From Gammaproteobacteria bacterium (GTDB taxonomy: Bacteria > Pseudomonadota > Gammaproteobacteria > Xanthomonadales > Xanthomonadaceae), in assembly GCA_030431185.1 (NCBI GenBank), contig JAUIJO010000116.1, positions 1 through 9,676 of the forward strand: a stretch of DNA of 9,676 nt, written 5' to 3'. This document shows, one piece after another, positions 1-7,710 of the stretch. Positions within the stretch are counted from its first letter, which is position 1; each line of letters opens with the position of its first letter. A program made the translations under genes and the position numbers. The notes beneath the pieces were generated by a model. That model was not told the origin of the DNA, searched no databases, and saw only the letters and a program-made list of their open reading frames with translations.

Positions 1-1
1 C

Positions 2-100
2 TTGCGCGCGGTGGCCGACTCCAACGCGCTGGTCATCGTGCCAGAGGGGCCGCAGTCGCTGGTCGCCGGCAGTACGGTCGAGGTGCTGGTCTATGCCTGA
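2..100 (+). CDS. moeA: Molybdopterin molybdenumtransferase, C-terminal end (partial)
   Basis: Only the last 32 codons are in the window; the 5' part lies upstream. The reading frame begins at base 2 and ends with TGA at 98-100. The visible residues contain the segment SNALVIVPEG followed by LVAGSTVEVLV. This resembles the small C-terminal beta-barrel domain of MoeA, where an 'NAL..lPEG...l.aGe.V.v' pattern is usual. MoeA inserts molybdate into adenylylated molybdopterin in the cytoplasm, the last general step of molybdenum cofactor synthesis. The stop codon overlaps the start of the next gene by 8 bp (ATGCCTGA), so the two genes are probably translationally coupled. The neighbouring MoeB-type gene supports the call. 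Only a short C-terminal piece is seen, so the identification rests on a weak motif plus context. Confidence 0.7.
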   Translation: MRAVADSNALVIVPEGPQSLVAGSTVEVLVYA

Positions 101-1238
101 GCCGGACGTCGAACGCATCGAACGCATCGAGCCGGAAGAGGCGCTGCGTCGCCAGCAGGCGGGTGCCCTGCTGGTGGACGTGCGCGAGCCGCACGAGCTC
201 GCCCTCGGTCACGCGAGGGCGGCGCTGGGCATCCCGATGGCGTCGTTGCCGAGCGGACTCGCCGAGCGCGATGTCGGGCCTACCCGGCCGGTGCTGCTGA
301 TCTGCCAGGTGGGCGGGCGCTCGCTCAAGGCGGCCGAGCGCCTGCGCGAGGCGGGCTACCTGCACGTCGCCTCGGTCGAGGGCGGCACCGAGCGCTGGAT
401 CGCGCAGGGCCTGCCTGTCGAGCGACCCGAGGGCGACCACGATTACTTCGAGCGCTATTCACGCCACCTGCGCTTGCCCGAGATCGGCGAAGCGGGGCAG
501 CAACGCCTGCGATCCGCGCGCATCGCCATGGTGGGCGCGGGGGGCCTGGGATCACCGGCGGCCTACTACCTGGCGGCAGCGGGCGTCGGCACGCTGGTGC
601 TGGCCGACGACGATGTCGTCGATCGCAGCAACCTGCAACGGCAGATCCTGCATACCGAGGCCCGGATCGGCATGGCCAAGGTGGAATCGGCCCGGGTGGC
701 GCTGTCGGCGCTGAACCCGCGCGTGCGCGTCGAGGCCTTTCCCGAGCGCATCACCGCGGACAATGTCGAGGCCCTGATCGGCGAGTCCGACGTCGTCATC
801 GATGGCGCCGACAATTTTCCCGCGCGTTACCTGCTCAACGATGCCTGCGTGAAGCTGGGCAAGCCGCTGGTGTACGGCGCGGTGCATCGGTTCGAGGGGC
901 AGGCCAGCGTGTTCGACGCCGGCCGCCACCGCGGCGTCGCCCCCTGCTACCGCTGCCTGTTTCCCGAACCGCCGGCGCCGGAGGATGCGCCCAACTGCGC
1001 CGAGGCCGGCGTGCTGGGCGTGCTGCCAGGCGTGATCGGGCTGCTGCAGGCCACCGAGGCGATCAAGCTGCTGCTCGGCATCGGCGAGCCCTTGCGGGGG
1101 CGGCTGCTGCATTTCGACGCGCTGGCCATGCGCTTCCGCGAGACCCGCCTGGCGCCCGACCCCGATTGCGTGGTCTGCGCGCCGGGCCGGCCGTTCCCGG
1201 GTTACATCGATTACGCGAGTTTCTGCGCGGGCGGCTGA
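93..1238 (+). CDS. moeB: Molybdopterin-synthase adenylyltransferase with N-terminal rhodanese domain (MoeB/ThiF family)
   Basis: A 381-residue E1-like enzyme expected to adenylylate the C-terminal glycine of the sulfur carrier MoaD so that it can be thiocarboxylated. Residues about 10-110 form a rhodanese domain: LLVDVREPHE at 27-36, the active loop CQVGGRS with Cys71, and the closing SVEGGTERW. Residues about 118-365 form a ThiF/MoeB domain: RYSRHLRLPEIG, the nucleotide-binding GAGGLGS at 148-154, DDDVVDRSNLQRQ, and DGADNFPARY. Two pairs of cysteines (CYRC at 285-288 and CVVC at 359-362) should bind structural zinc. Cys302 in NCAEAGVLGV matches the conserved cysteine of MoeB/Uba4 proteins. 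The rhodanese is N-terminal, whereas in MOCS3/Uba4 and MoeZ it follows the ThiF domain; E. coli MoeB has none. The start overlaps the moeA stop. It could also serve ThiS-like carriers. Confidence 0.9.
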   Translation: MPEPDVERIERIEPEEALRRQQAGALLVDVREPHELALGHARAALGIPMASLPSGLAERDVGPTRPVLLICQVGGRSLKAAERLREAGYLHVASVEGGTERWIAQGLPVERPEGDHDYFERYSRHLRLPEIGEAGQQRLRSARIAMVGAGGLGSPAAYYLAAAGVGTLVLADDDVVDRSNLQRQILHTEARIGMAKVESARVALSALNPRVRVEAFPERITADNVEALIGESDVVIDGADNFPARYLLNDACVKLGKPLVYGAVHRFEGQASVFDAGRHRGVAPCYRCLFPEPPAPEDAPNCAEAGVLGVLPGVIGLLQATEAIKLLLGIGEPLRGRLLHFDALAMRFRETRLAPDPDCVVCAPGRPFPGYIDYASFCAGG

Positions 1239-1300
1239 CACTCACCGCGCCACCACACCCGGGTTGCCACCATGTCGCCAAGGTGGAGCGGGGACGCGGC

Positions 1301-2308
1301 ATGCGAGCGAAGCGACGAGGGATCCTGATCGTGCTGGCCCTGGGCCTGGCCTGGTCCAGCTGGGCGATGCCCGCTCAGGCCGCCGGCTGCAGGCCGGTCG
1401 ACCCCTCGCAGGCGCGCGACCTGCCGACCCGCATCGCCGCCGTCGCCTGCCGGGAGAACCGGCTGTGGTACGAGCCCTTCATCGATACGGACGGCCGCCT
1501 GGCCAGCATCCAGCTCACCGAGATGGAGGCCGCGCGCCTGGCCGACGGCGCGACCCCCGCCTGGAAGCGGGTGGTCGATTACTGGCGTGGCAGCGGCATG
1601 CTGGGCGCGATGTCGTCGCGGGCCGGTGCCGGCACCTGTGCCTACGTCACCAACGACAGCTACGCCAATCCCAGCTGCCGCAGCTTCCTGGTCGACACCC
1701 CGTGGTCGGCCGCCTTCATTTCGTACGTGATGGTGCAAGCGGGCGTCCCCGGCTTCCGCGCCTCGCCCAGCCATGTCGACTACGTCCGCGACGCCTGGCG
1801 CAATCCGGACAGCCCCTACACGATGGTCGACCCGAACAGCGGCGCGCCGGCGGTCGGCGACCTGCTGTGCTTCGTGCGCGGGTCCGCCGCGATCGACGGC
1901 TATGGCGGACTCCAGGCTTGGCTCTCGCGCAATCCGGATTCGATGCTGGCCATGCACTGCGACGCCGTCGTCGACGTCTCCAACGGCGTCGCTTCGCTGG
2001 TCGGCGGCAACGTCCTGCAGAGCGTCACCCTACGGATGCTGCCGGTGAACCGTGCCGGACGTTTCTGGAACCTGCCCTATGCCCGCGGCACCGCCTGCAG
2101 CCCCGCCAATCCCAAGGCCTGCAGCTTCAATGCGCAGAACTGGGCCGCCCTGCTCAAGCTCAAGCCGGGCCTGCAGATGCTGTCCCCACCGCCCGAGGCC
2201 TGGCAGCAACGCCCGCAGCAACAGCAATGCTGCATGCATTGCGTGGTCGGCTCCGGGGTACCGCGCTGTCCGAACCCGGCGAGTGGCGTGCCGGTGCCGA
2301 AGCACTGA
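1301..2308 (+). CDS. Exported DUF2272-type protein, CHAP/papain-like fold with Ser in place of Cys
   Basis: A 335-residue exported protein. The start at 1301 is preferred because it begins a good signal peptide: MRAKRR, a hydrophobic core, then AQA, with likely cleavage after residue 27. GGGGA at 1290-1294 is a possible ribosome site. An in-frame ATG at 1166 would put 45 unlikely residues in front and overlap moeB. The mature part resembles DUF2272 proteins as I remember them. PWSAAFISYVMVQAG (134-148) aligns by eye with the WCAAFVxWV segment of CHAP/NlpC-P60-like enzymes, with Ser136 where the nucleophilic Cys would be. APAVGDLLCF (182-191) resembles the 'P..GD...F' turn. His219 (MHCDAVVDV) and Asn237 (VGGN) would complete the site. 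The tail is Gln-rich with a Cys cluster (310, 311, 314, 323). A cell-wall or periplasmic role is inferred; the substrate is unknown. The gene lies 62 bp after moeB and converges on the hydrolase gene, with 6 bp between their stops. Confidence 0.8.
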   Translation: MRAKRRGILIVLALGLAWSSWAMPAQAAGCRPVDPSQARDLPTRIAAVACRENRLWYEPFIDTDGRLASIQLTEMEAARLADGATPAWKRVVDYWRGSGMLGAMSSRAGAGTCAYVTNDSYANPSCRSFLVDTPWSAAFISYVMVQAGVPGFRASPSHVDYVRDAWRNPDSPYTMVDPNSGAPAVGDLLCFVRGSAAIDGYGGLQAWLSRNPDSMLAMHCDAVVDVSNGVASLVGGNVLQSVTLRMLPVNRAGRFWNLPYARGTACSPANPKACSFNAQNWAALLKLKPGLQMLSPPPEAWQQRPQQQQCCMHCVVGSGVPRCPNPASGVPVPKH

Positions 2309-2314
2309 TCGGCG

Positions 2315-3103
2315 TCAGTTTCCGGCAGGGGCGCCCAGGAAGTCCCGCAGGGAGCCGGCGTAGGCGGGCGATGCGTCGAAGCCGTCGTGCCCCGCGTCTT
2401 CCAGCACGACGACCCGCGGCGGACGGGGCAGGGCGTCGACGAGTGCCTGGGTGCTTTCGGCGGGAATGAGCGCGTCCCGGCCCGCACGGATCACCAGCAC
2501 GTCGCCCCGGTAGGACGCCAGGTGCCGGGCCGAGTCGTAGCGATCGCGGGCCAGCCACTGCACCGGCAGCCATGGGTAGTGGTGCTGTCCCACGGCGGCC
2601 AGGCTGTCGAACGGCGTCACCAGGACCAGGCGCTGCACCGGCCGGCTCGAGGCCAGTTGGCTGGCGACCCCACTGCCCAGGCTGCGGCCGATCACGTCGA
2701 CCGGTCCGTGGCGGCTCGACACGACGTCGAACAGGAAGCGCGCATCCGCGACCAGCGCCGCCTCGCTCGGACTGCCCGTGCTGGCGCCGTAGCCGCGATA
2801 GGCCATCAGGTAGACCGCATGCTCGGGAAACCAGCGGGCGAAGGTTTCGCGCTTGGCTTCGACCGCCTCGGCATTCCCGCCGAAGTAGAGCAGGGCGCGA
2901 TCGGCGTCCCGGTTCAGCACCCAGCCGCGCAGGGTTTCGCCATCGTGGCGGAGCACGAAGTCCGTGTCGCGGGCCTGCACCCGCGTCGCCTGCGGGAAAT
3001 AGACCAGGTCCCGCTGGTACGCAAAGGTCCACGCGCAGACCGCGGCATAGCCCAGCGCGCCCAGTGACAGCGCACCGAGAAGGGCGGTCCACGGACGTTT
3101 CAT
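2315..3103 (-). CDS. Membrane-anchored alpha/beta hydrolase, Bem46/ABHD13/YfhR-like
   Basis: A 262-residue serine hydrolase of unknown substrate. Residues about 5-25 form one hydrophobic N-terminal segment, probably a membrane anchor that leaves the catalytic domain outside the cytoplasmic membrane. The sequence then follows the Bem46/ABHD13/YfhR pattern: QRDLVYFPQ just after the anchor, YFGGNAE (73-79) as the oxyanion-hole region, AYRGYGASTGSPSE (101-114), and the nucleophile elbow GRSLGSG with Ser141. Asp210 (RAGRDALIP) and His239 (EDAGHDGF) complete the triad. The length is normal for the family. Its ATG overlaps the stop of the DUF1244 gene by 4 bp (ATGA), so the pair is very likely one translationally coupled operon with no separate promoter here. 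Esterase or lipase activity is an inference from the fold. Confidence 0.88.
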   Translation of the reverse strand: MKRPWTALLGALSLGALGYAAVCAWTFAYQRDLVYFPQATRVQARDTDFVLRHDGETLRGWVLNRDADRALLYFGGNAEAVEAKRETFARWFPEHAVYLMAYRGYGASTGSPSEAALVADARFLFDVVSSRHGPVDVIGRSLGSGVASQLASSRPVQRLVLVTPFDSLAAVGQHHYPWLPVQWLARDRYDSARHLASYRGDVLVIRAGRDALIPAESTQALVDALPRPPRVVVLEDAGHDGFDASPAYAGSLRDFLGAPAGN

Positions 3104-3405
3104 CCGCGCTGTCGGGCGGCCTCGAAGGCGGCCAGCTGCTCGGGAGTGGCCTCGCGCTGGTGCCTGGCCTTCCAGTCGGCGAAGGGTTCGCCGTAGACGG
3201 CCTCGCGCGCTTCGTCCTTCGTCATGGCGATGCCGCGCGCCTCGGCCGCCTCGCGGTACCAGTCCGACAGGCAGTTGCGGCAGAAGCCCGCGAGGATCAT
3301 CAGGTCGATGTTCTGCACGTCGGGCCGCGCCTGCATCAGGTGCTCGCGGAGGCGACGGAACGCGGCGGCTTCCAGATGGAGGGTTTCGTGGTCGATGTCG
3401 GTCAT
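3100..3405 (-). CDS. DUF1244 family small protein
   Basis: A 101-residue protein whose function I do not know. It matches the DUF1244 pattern as I recall it: FRRLREHL, then DVQNIDLMILAGFCRNCLSD, WYREAAE, EAREAVYGEPFADWK and a final AT.EQ..AF segment. Two cysteines (Cys42 and Cys45 in FCRNC) form a CxxC-type pair that could be a redox or metal site; this is inference, and two cysteines alone would not make a full zinc site. There is no signal peptide or membrane segment, so it is cytoplasmic. It is the first gene of a minus-strand pair with the alpha/beta hydrolase and diverges from folD across 84 bp. There is no strong Shine-Dalgarno sequence before the ATG at 3405-3403. A weak minus-strand -10-like TAGAGT (3468-3463) lies in the shared gap. 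Confidence 0.88.
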   Translation of the reverse strand: MTDIDHETLHLEAAAFRRLREHLMQARPDVQNIDLMILAGFCRNCLSDWYREAAEARGIAMTKDEAREAVYGEPFADWKARHQREATPEQLAAFEAARQRG

Positions 3406-3445
3406 GGCGGGATCCGTCGGGCTCGGCCTCGTCGGCCGGATGGGG

Positions 3446-3451
3446 GATAAT
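3446..3451 (+). promoter_or_regulatory. Candidate folD promoter (-10 box) with upstream inverted repeat
   Basis: GATAAT at 3446-3451 is a good -10 match in an otherwise GC-rich gap. It would place the transcript start near 3458, about 32 bases before folD. No TTGACA-like -35 is visible. Instead a small inverted repeat, CGGCC-TCGTC-GGCCG (3424-3438), sits where the -35 would fall. Inferred from sequence only. Confidence 0.4.
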
Positions 3452-3489
3452 GGCTCGCCCCGACTCTAGCGCAGCCTCCCGGAAACCGC

Positions 3490-4401
3490 ATGACCGACCC
3501 GCACGCCACCCGATCCATCGCCGAGCAGGCCGGAACCGCCAGGATCCTCGATGGCAAGCGCATCGCCGAGGACCTGCTCGACTCGCTCAAGACGCAGGTC
3601 GACGCGCGCCTTTCGGCAGGCAAGTCCCGGCCGGGCCTGGCGGTGGTGCTGGTGGGCAATGATCCGGCCTCGTCCGTGTACGTGCGCAACAAGCGCCGTG
3701 CGGCGGAGAAGGTCGGCATCCGCGCGATCGACCACGACCTGCCGGCGGACACCACGGATGAGGAATTGCTCGACCTGATCGACCGCCTCAATGCCGATCC
3801 CGACATCCACGGCATCCTCCTGCAGCTCCCGCTGCCGGACAGGCGCGATGCCACCGCGTTGATCAACCGGATCAGCCCGGCCAAGGACGTGGACGGTTTC
3901 CACCCCGAGAACGTCGGCCACCTGGCCTTGCGCCAGTTCGGCCTGCGGCCCTGCACCCCGCGCGGCATCACCACGCTGCTGGCCTACACCGACCGTCCCG
4001 TGCGCGGCCAGAGCGCGACCATCGTGGGCGTCTCGAACCACGTCGGCCGGCCGATGGCGCTGGAGTTGCTGATCGCCGGGTGCACCGTCACCAGCTGCCA
4101 CAAGTTCACCCCGCCCGGGGTGCTGGAAGCCGCCGTGCGCGGCGCCGACATCCTGGTGGTGGCCGTCGGGCGGCCGCGCCTCATCCCCGGCGAGTGGGTC
4201 AAGCCCGGTGCCGTGGTCATCGACGTGGGGATCAACCGCCTCGACGACGGCCGCCTGGTCGGCGACGTCGGCTTCGAGGCCGCGCTGCAGCGCGCCAGCT
4301 GGATCACCCCGGTGCCCGGGGGCGTGGGGCCGATGACCGTGGCCACGCTGATGCAGAACACGCTCGAGGCTGCGGAATCCGCAGGCGGCGACGCCGCCTG
4401 A
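3490..4401 (+). CDS. folD: Bifunctional methylenetetrahydrofolate dehydrogenase / methenyltetrahydrofolate cyclohydrolase
   Basis: A 303-residue cytoplasmic enzyme that interconverts 5,10-methylene-THF, 5,10-methenyl-THF and 10-formyl-THF with NADP, feeding purine synthesis and formylmethionine. Family signatures appear in order: VGNDPASSVYVRNK (55-68) with catalytic Lys68, LQLPLP (111-116), DVDGFHP (133-139), RPCTPRG (153-159), the Rossmann segment VGVSNHVGRPM (179-189), VKPGAVVIDVGIN (237-249), GDV, and the C-terminal ITPVPGGVGPMT (272-283). About 15 extra residues precede the usual first strand, so the protein is slightly longer than the E. coli enzyme. The ATG at 3490 follows a short GGAA at 3481-3484. 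The gene has its own -10 candidate and lies upstream of guaB and guaA in the same direction, a sensible purine-related grouping. All active-site motifs are intact. Confidence 0.97.
   Translation: MTDPHATRSIAEQAGTARILDGKRIAEDLLDSLKTQVDARLSAGKSRPGLAVVLVGNDPASSVYVRNKRRAAEKVGIRAIDHDLPADTTDEELLDLIDRLNADPDIHGILLQLPLPDRRDATALINRISPAKDVDGFHPENVGHLALRQFGLRPCTPRGITTLLAYTDRPVRGQSATIVGVSNHVGRPMALELLIAGCTVTSCHKFTPPGVLEAAVRGADILVVAVGRPRLIPGEWVKPGAVVIDVGINRLDDGRLVGDVGFEAALQRASWITPVPGGVGPMTVATLMQNTLEAAESAGGDAA
4382..4400 (+). terminator. Strong hairpin overlapping the folD stop codon
   Basis: A perfect 8-bp stem, CAGGCGGC-GAC-GCCGCCTG, spans 4382-4400 and takes in two bases of the folD TGA (4399-4401). No T-run follows, so it is not a textbook intrinsic terminator. 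It may slow RNase or polymerase, or help end folD transcripts with Rho. It also encodes the last residues of FolD (GGDAA), so chance in a GC-rich gene is possible. Confidence 0.35.
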
Positions 4402-4444
4402 TCGCGTTCGCTGAACGGTGGCCAAGCCGGCGTGCCCGGCACCG

Positions 4445-4485
4445 CCGCTGGAACGCTCGGTTGCCCCAGGGGGCAGCGCCAGCGG
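4445..4485. promoter_or_regulatory. Nested inverted repeat upstream of the guaB -10 box
   Basis: An outer 7-bp inverted repeat, CCGCTGG (4445-4451) with CCAGCGG (4479-4485), encloses an inner hairpin, TGCCC-CAGG-GGGCA (4462-4475). It ends 13 bases before the candidate guaB -10 box, where a -35 element or regulator would act. It could be a folD terminator without a T-run, or an operator for guaB. Neither role is shown by sequence alone. Confidence 0.3.
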
Positions 4486-4498
4486 GGCCCGAACAGGT

Positions 4499-4504
4499 TA
4501 CAAT
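4499..4504 (+). promoter_or_regulatory. Candidate guaB promoter (-10 box)
   Basis: TACAAT at 4499-4504 is a close -10 match, one mismatch from TATAAT. It would start transcription near 4511, leaving a leader of about 23 bases before the guaB ATG. No convincing -35 hexamer lies 16-18 bases upstream; that stretch belongs to the nested inverted repeat. Inferred from sequence only. Confidence 0.5.
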
Positions 4505-4533
4505 GACGCGCTTCATCCTCCCCGGGCCCGCCC

Positions 4534-5991
4534 ATGCTGCGCATCCAGGCTGAAGCGCTTACCTACGACGACGTATCGCTCGTTCCGGCGCATTCCAACG
4601 TCCTGCCGAAGGACGTCTCCCTCTCGACCCGCCTCACCCGCGACCTCAGCATCCGCCTGCCGATCCTCTCGGCCGCGATGGACACGGTCAGCGAAGCCCG
4701 CCTCGCGATCGCGATGGCCCAGCTCGGCGGCATCAGCATCATCCACAAGAACATGAGCGCCTCGGCACAGGCCGCCCAGGTCGCCCAGGTCAAGAAGTTC
4801 GAGGCCGGGGTGATCAAGGAGCCGTTCACCGTCGGGCCCGCCACGACGATCGGCGAGGTCATCAACCTGACCCGCGCCCGCAACATCTCCGGCGTGCCGG
4901 TGGTCGACGGCGGCACCCTGGTGGGCATCGTCACCAGCCGCGACATGCGCTTCGAGAAGAAGCTCGACGATCCGGTCCGCCACATCATGACCAAGAAGGA
5001 ACGCCTGGTCACGGTGGGCGAGGGCGCGTCGGACGAGGAGGTGCTGGAGCTGCTGCACAAGCACCGCATCGAGAAGGTGCTGGTGGTCAACGACGGCTTC
5101 GAGCTGCGCGGCCTGATCACCGTCAAGGACATCCAGAAGAAGCGCGACAACCCCAACGCCGCCTACGACAGCAGCGAGCGCCTGCTGGTCGGCGCCGCGG
5201 TCGGCGTCGCCGGCGATACCGAGGCGCGCATCGAGGCATTGGCCGCCGCGGGCGTGGACGTGGTGGTGGTCGACACCGCGCATGGCCACTCGCAGGGCGT
5301 GCTCGAGCGCGTGCGCTGGGTCAAGAAGACCTTCCCGCAACTTCAGGTCATCGGAGGCAACATCGTCACCGGCGACGCCGCCCTGGCCCTGATGGACCAC
5401 GGCGCCGACGCGGTCAAGGTGGGCGTGGGCCCGGGTTCGATCTGCACCACCCGCATCGTCGCCGGCGTCGGCGTGCCGCAGGTCACCGCGGTCGCCATGG
5501 TCGCCGAGGCCTTGCAGGACCGCATCCCGCTGATCGCGGACGGTGGTATCCGTTACTCAGGCGACATCGGCAAGGCGATCGTCGCCGGCGCCTCCACGGT
5601 CATGGTCGGCGGCCTGTTCGCCGGCACCGAGGAAGCCCCCGGTGAGGTCGAGCTGTTCCAGGGTCGCAGCTACAAGAGCTACCGTGGCATGGGCAGCCTC
5701 GGCGCGATGGAGCAGGGCTCCAAGGACCGGTATTTCCAGGACGCCTCCGACGCCGACAAGCTGGTGCCCGAGGGCATCGAGGGCCGCGTCCCGTACCGTG
5801 GCCCCTTGGGCGGCGTCGTCCACCAGCTGGCCGGCGGCCTGCGCGCGACCATGGGCTACGTGGGCTGCGCGAGCATCGAAGAGATGCGCAAGAAGCCCAG
5901 CTTCGTGAAAGTGACCAACGCGGGCAGCCGCGAGAGCCACGTCCACGACGTCCAGATCACCAAGGAACCGCCGAACTATCGTGCCGGCTGA
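4534..5991 (+). CDS. guaB: Inosine-5'-monophosphate dehydrogenase (IMPDH)
   Basis: A 485-residue cytoplasmic enzyme that oxidises IMP to XMP with NAD+, the committed step to guanine nucleotides. The N-terminal barrel strand starts with LTYDDVSLVPAHS (9-21) and AAMDTVSE (47-54). Two CBS domains (about 95-205) are inserted, as usual for full-length IMPDH, and are where purine nucleotides regulate the family. The barrel resumes with VDVVVVDTAHGHS (241-253), the catalytic loop GPGSICTTR with Cys304, ADGGIRYSGD (335-344) and RGMGSLGAM (384-392). The mobile flap carries the Arg399-Tyr400 pair (KDRYF) and EGIEGRVPYRG. Length and motifs are complete. The start at 4534 begins MLRIQAEALTYDD as expected, but no Shine-Dalgarno is present; the short leader is pyrimidine-rich. 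guaA follows after 113 bp. Confidence 0.98.
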   Translation: MLRIQAEALTYDDVSLVPAHSNVLPKDVSLSTRLTRDLSIRLPILSAAMDTVSEARLAIAMAQLGGISIIHKNMSASAQAAQVAQVKKFEAGVIKEPFTVGPATTIGEVINLTRARNISGVPVVDGGTLVGIVTSRDMRFEKKLDDPVRHIMTKKERLVTVGEGASDEEVLELLHKHRIEKVLVVNDGFELRGLITVKDIQKKRDNPNAAYDSSERLLVGAAVGVAGDTEARIEALAAAGVDVVVVDTAHGHSQGVLERVRWVKKTFPQLQVIGGNIVTGDAALALMDHGADAVKVGVGPGSICTTRIVAGVGVPQVTAVAMVAEALQDRIPLIADGGIRYSGDIGKAIVAGASTVMVGGLFAGTEEAPGEVELFQGRSYKSYRGMGSLGAMEQGSKDRYFQDASDADKLVPEGIEGRVPYRGPLGGVVHQLAGGLRATMGYVGCASIEEMRKKPSFVKVTNAGSRESHVHDVQITKEPPNYRAG

Positions 5992-5993
5992 TC

Positions 5994-6090
5994 GGGAATG
6001 GAGAATCGGGAATGGGGAATCGGAACAGCGGCTCCTCGATTAACGTCCAGACATGCCCTTCCCATTCTCCACTCCCTATTCCCTATTCCC
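5994..6090. repeat. Inverted array of 7-bp GGGAATN units between guaB and guaA
   Basis: Left arm (5994-6021): four head-to-tail heptamers GGGAATG / GAGAATC / GGGAATG / GGGAATC, then a partial GGAA. Right arm (6058-6090) is the same kind of array inverted. Read on the minus strand from 6090 it is GGGAATA / GGGAATA / GGGAGTG / GAGAATG, then a partial GGAAG. About 30 bases separate the arms, so RNA or single-stranded DNA could form a long imperfect hairpin. The array fills most of the 113-bp gap and ends 14 bases before the guaA start. I recall similar GGGAAT-type repeats between genes in Xanthomonadaceae, but could not check this. It has no coding signature, since the heptad rotates the reading frame. 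Confidence 0.85.
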
Positions 6091-6104
6091 GCTCTTGGCT
6101 TCCC

Positions 6105-7670
<1,566 letters not shown>

Positions 7671-7697
7671 GCGCGGGCACGCGTCGCCGCGGCCACC

Positions 7698-7705
7698 GAG
7701 GAGGG
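7698..7705 (+). promoter_or_regulatory. Strong ribosome binding site fixing the hydrolase start
   Basis: GAGGAGGG lies 5 bases before the ATG at 7711. It is the best Shine-Dalgarno sequence in the window and decides this start over in-frame upstream starts that would overlap guaA. The 40-bp gap after guaA shows no terminator, so read-through from guaA is possible. Confidence 0.8.
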
Positions 7706-7710
7706 CTCCG

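Noticed and set aside
110..127. Tandem 9-bp direct repeat CGAACGCAT x2 near the start of moeB.
   Set aside because: It merely encodes a repeated Glu-Arg-Ile before the rhodanese domain; two copies are too few to call a functional repeat.
2304..2319. A small hairpin ACTGA-TCGGCG-TCAGT spanning the stop codons of the two convergent genes, possibly a bidirectional terminator.
   Set aside because: The stem is only 5 bp, both arms contain the stop codons themselves (so symmetry is expected), and there is no convincing T-run.
1264..2469. A 401-codon plus-strand frame overlapping the exported DUF2272-like gene.
   Set aside because: It is an out-of-frame shadow, very rich in Arg, Pro, Gly and Ala, and runs through the convergent hydrolase. 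The frame starting at 1301 has a signal peptide and conserved motifs.
6012..6104. An in-frame ATG at 6012 with GGAG at 6000-6003 that would extend GuaA by 31 residues.
   Set aside because: The extension is encoded by the repeat array and is not protein-like, while the start at 6105 gives the normal family N terminus. N-terminal proteomics would settle it.
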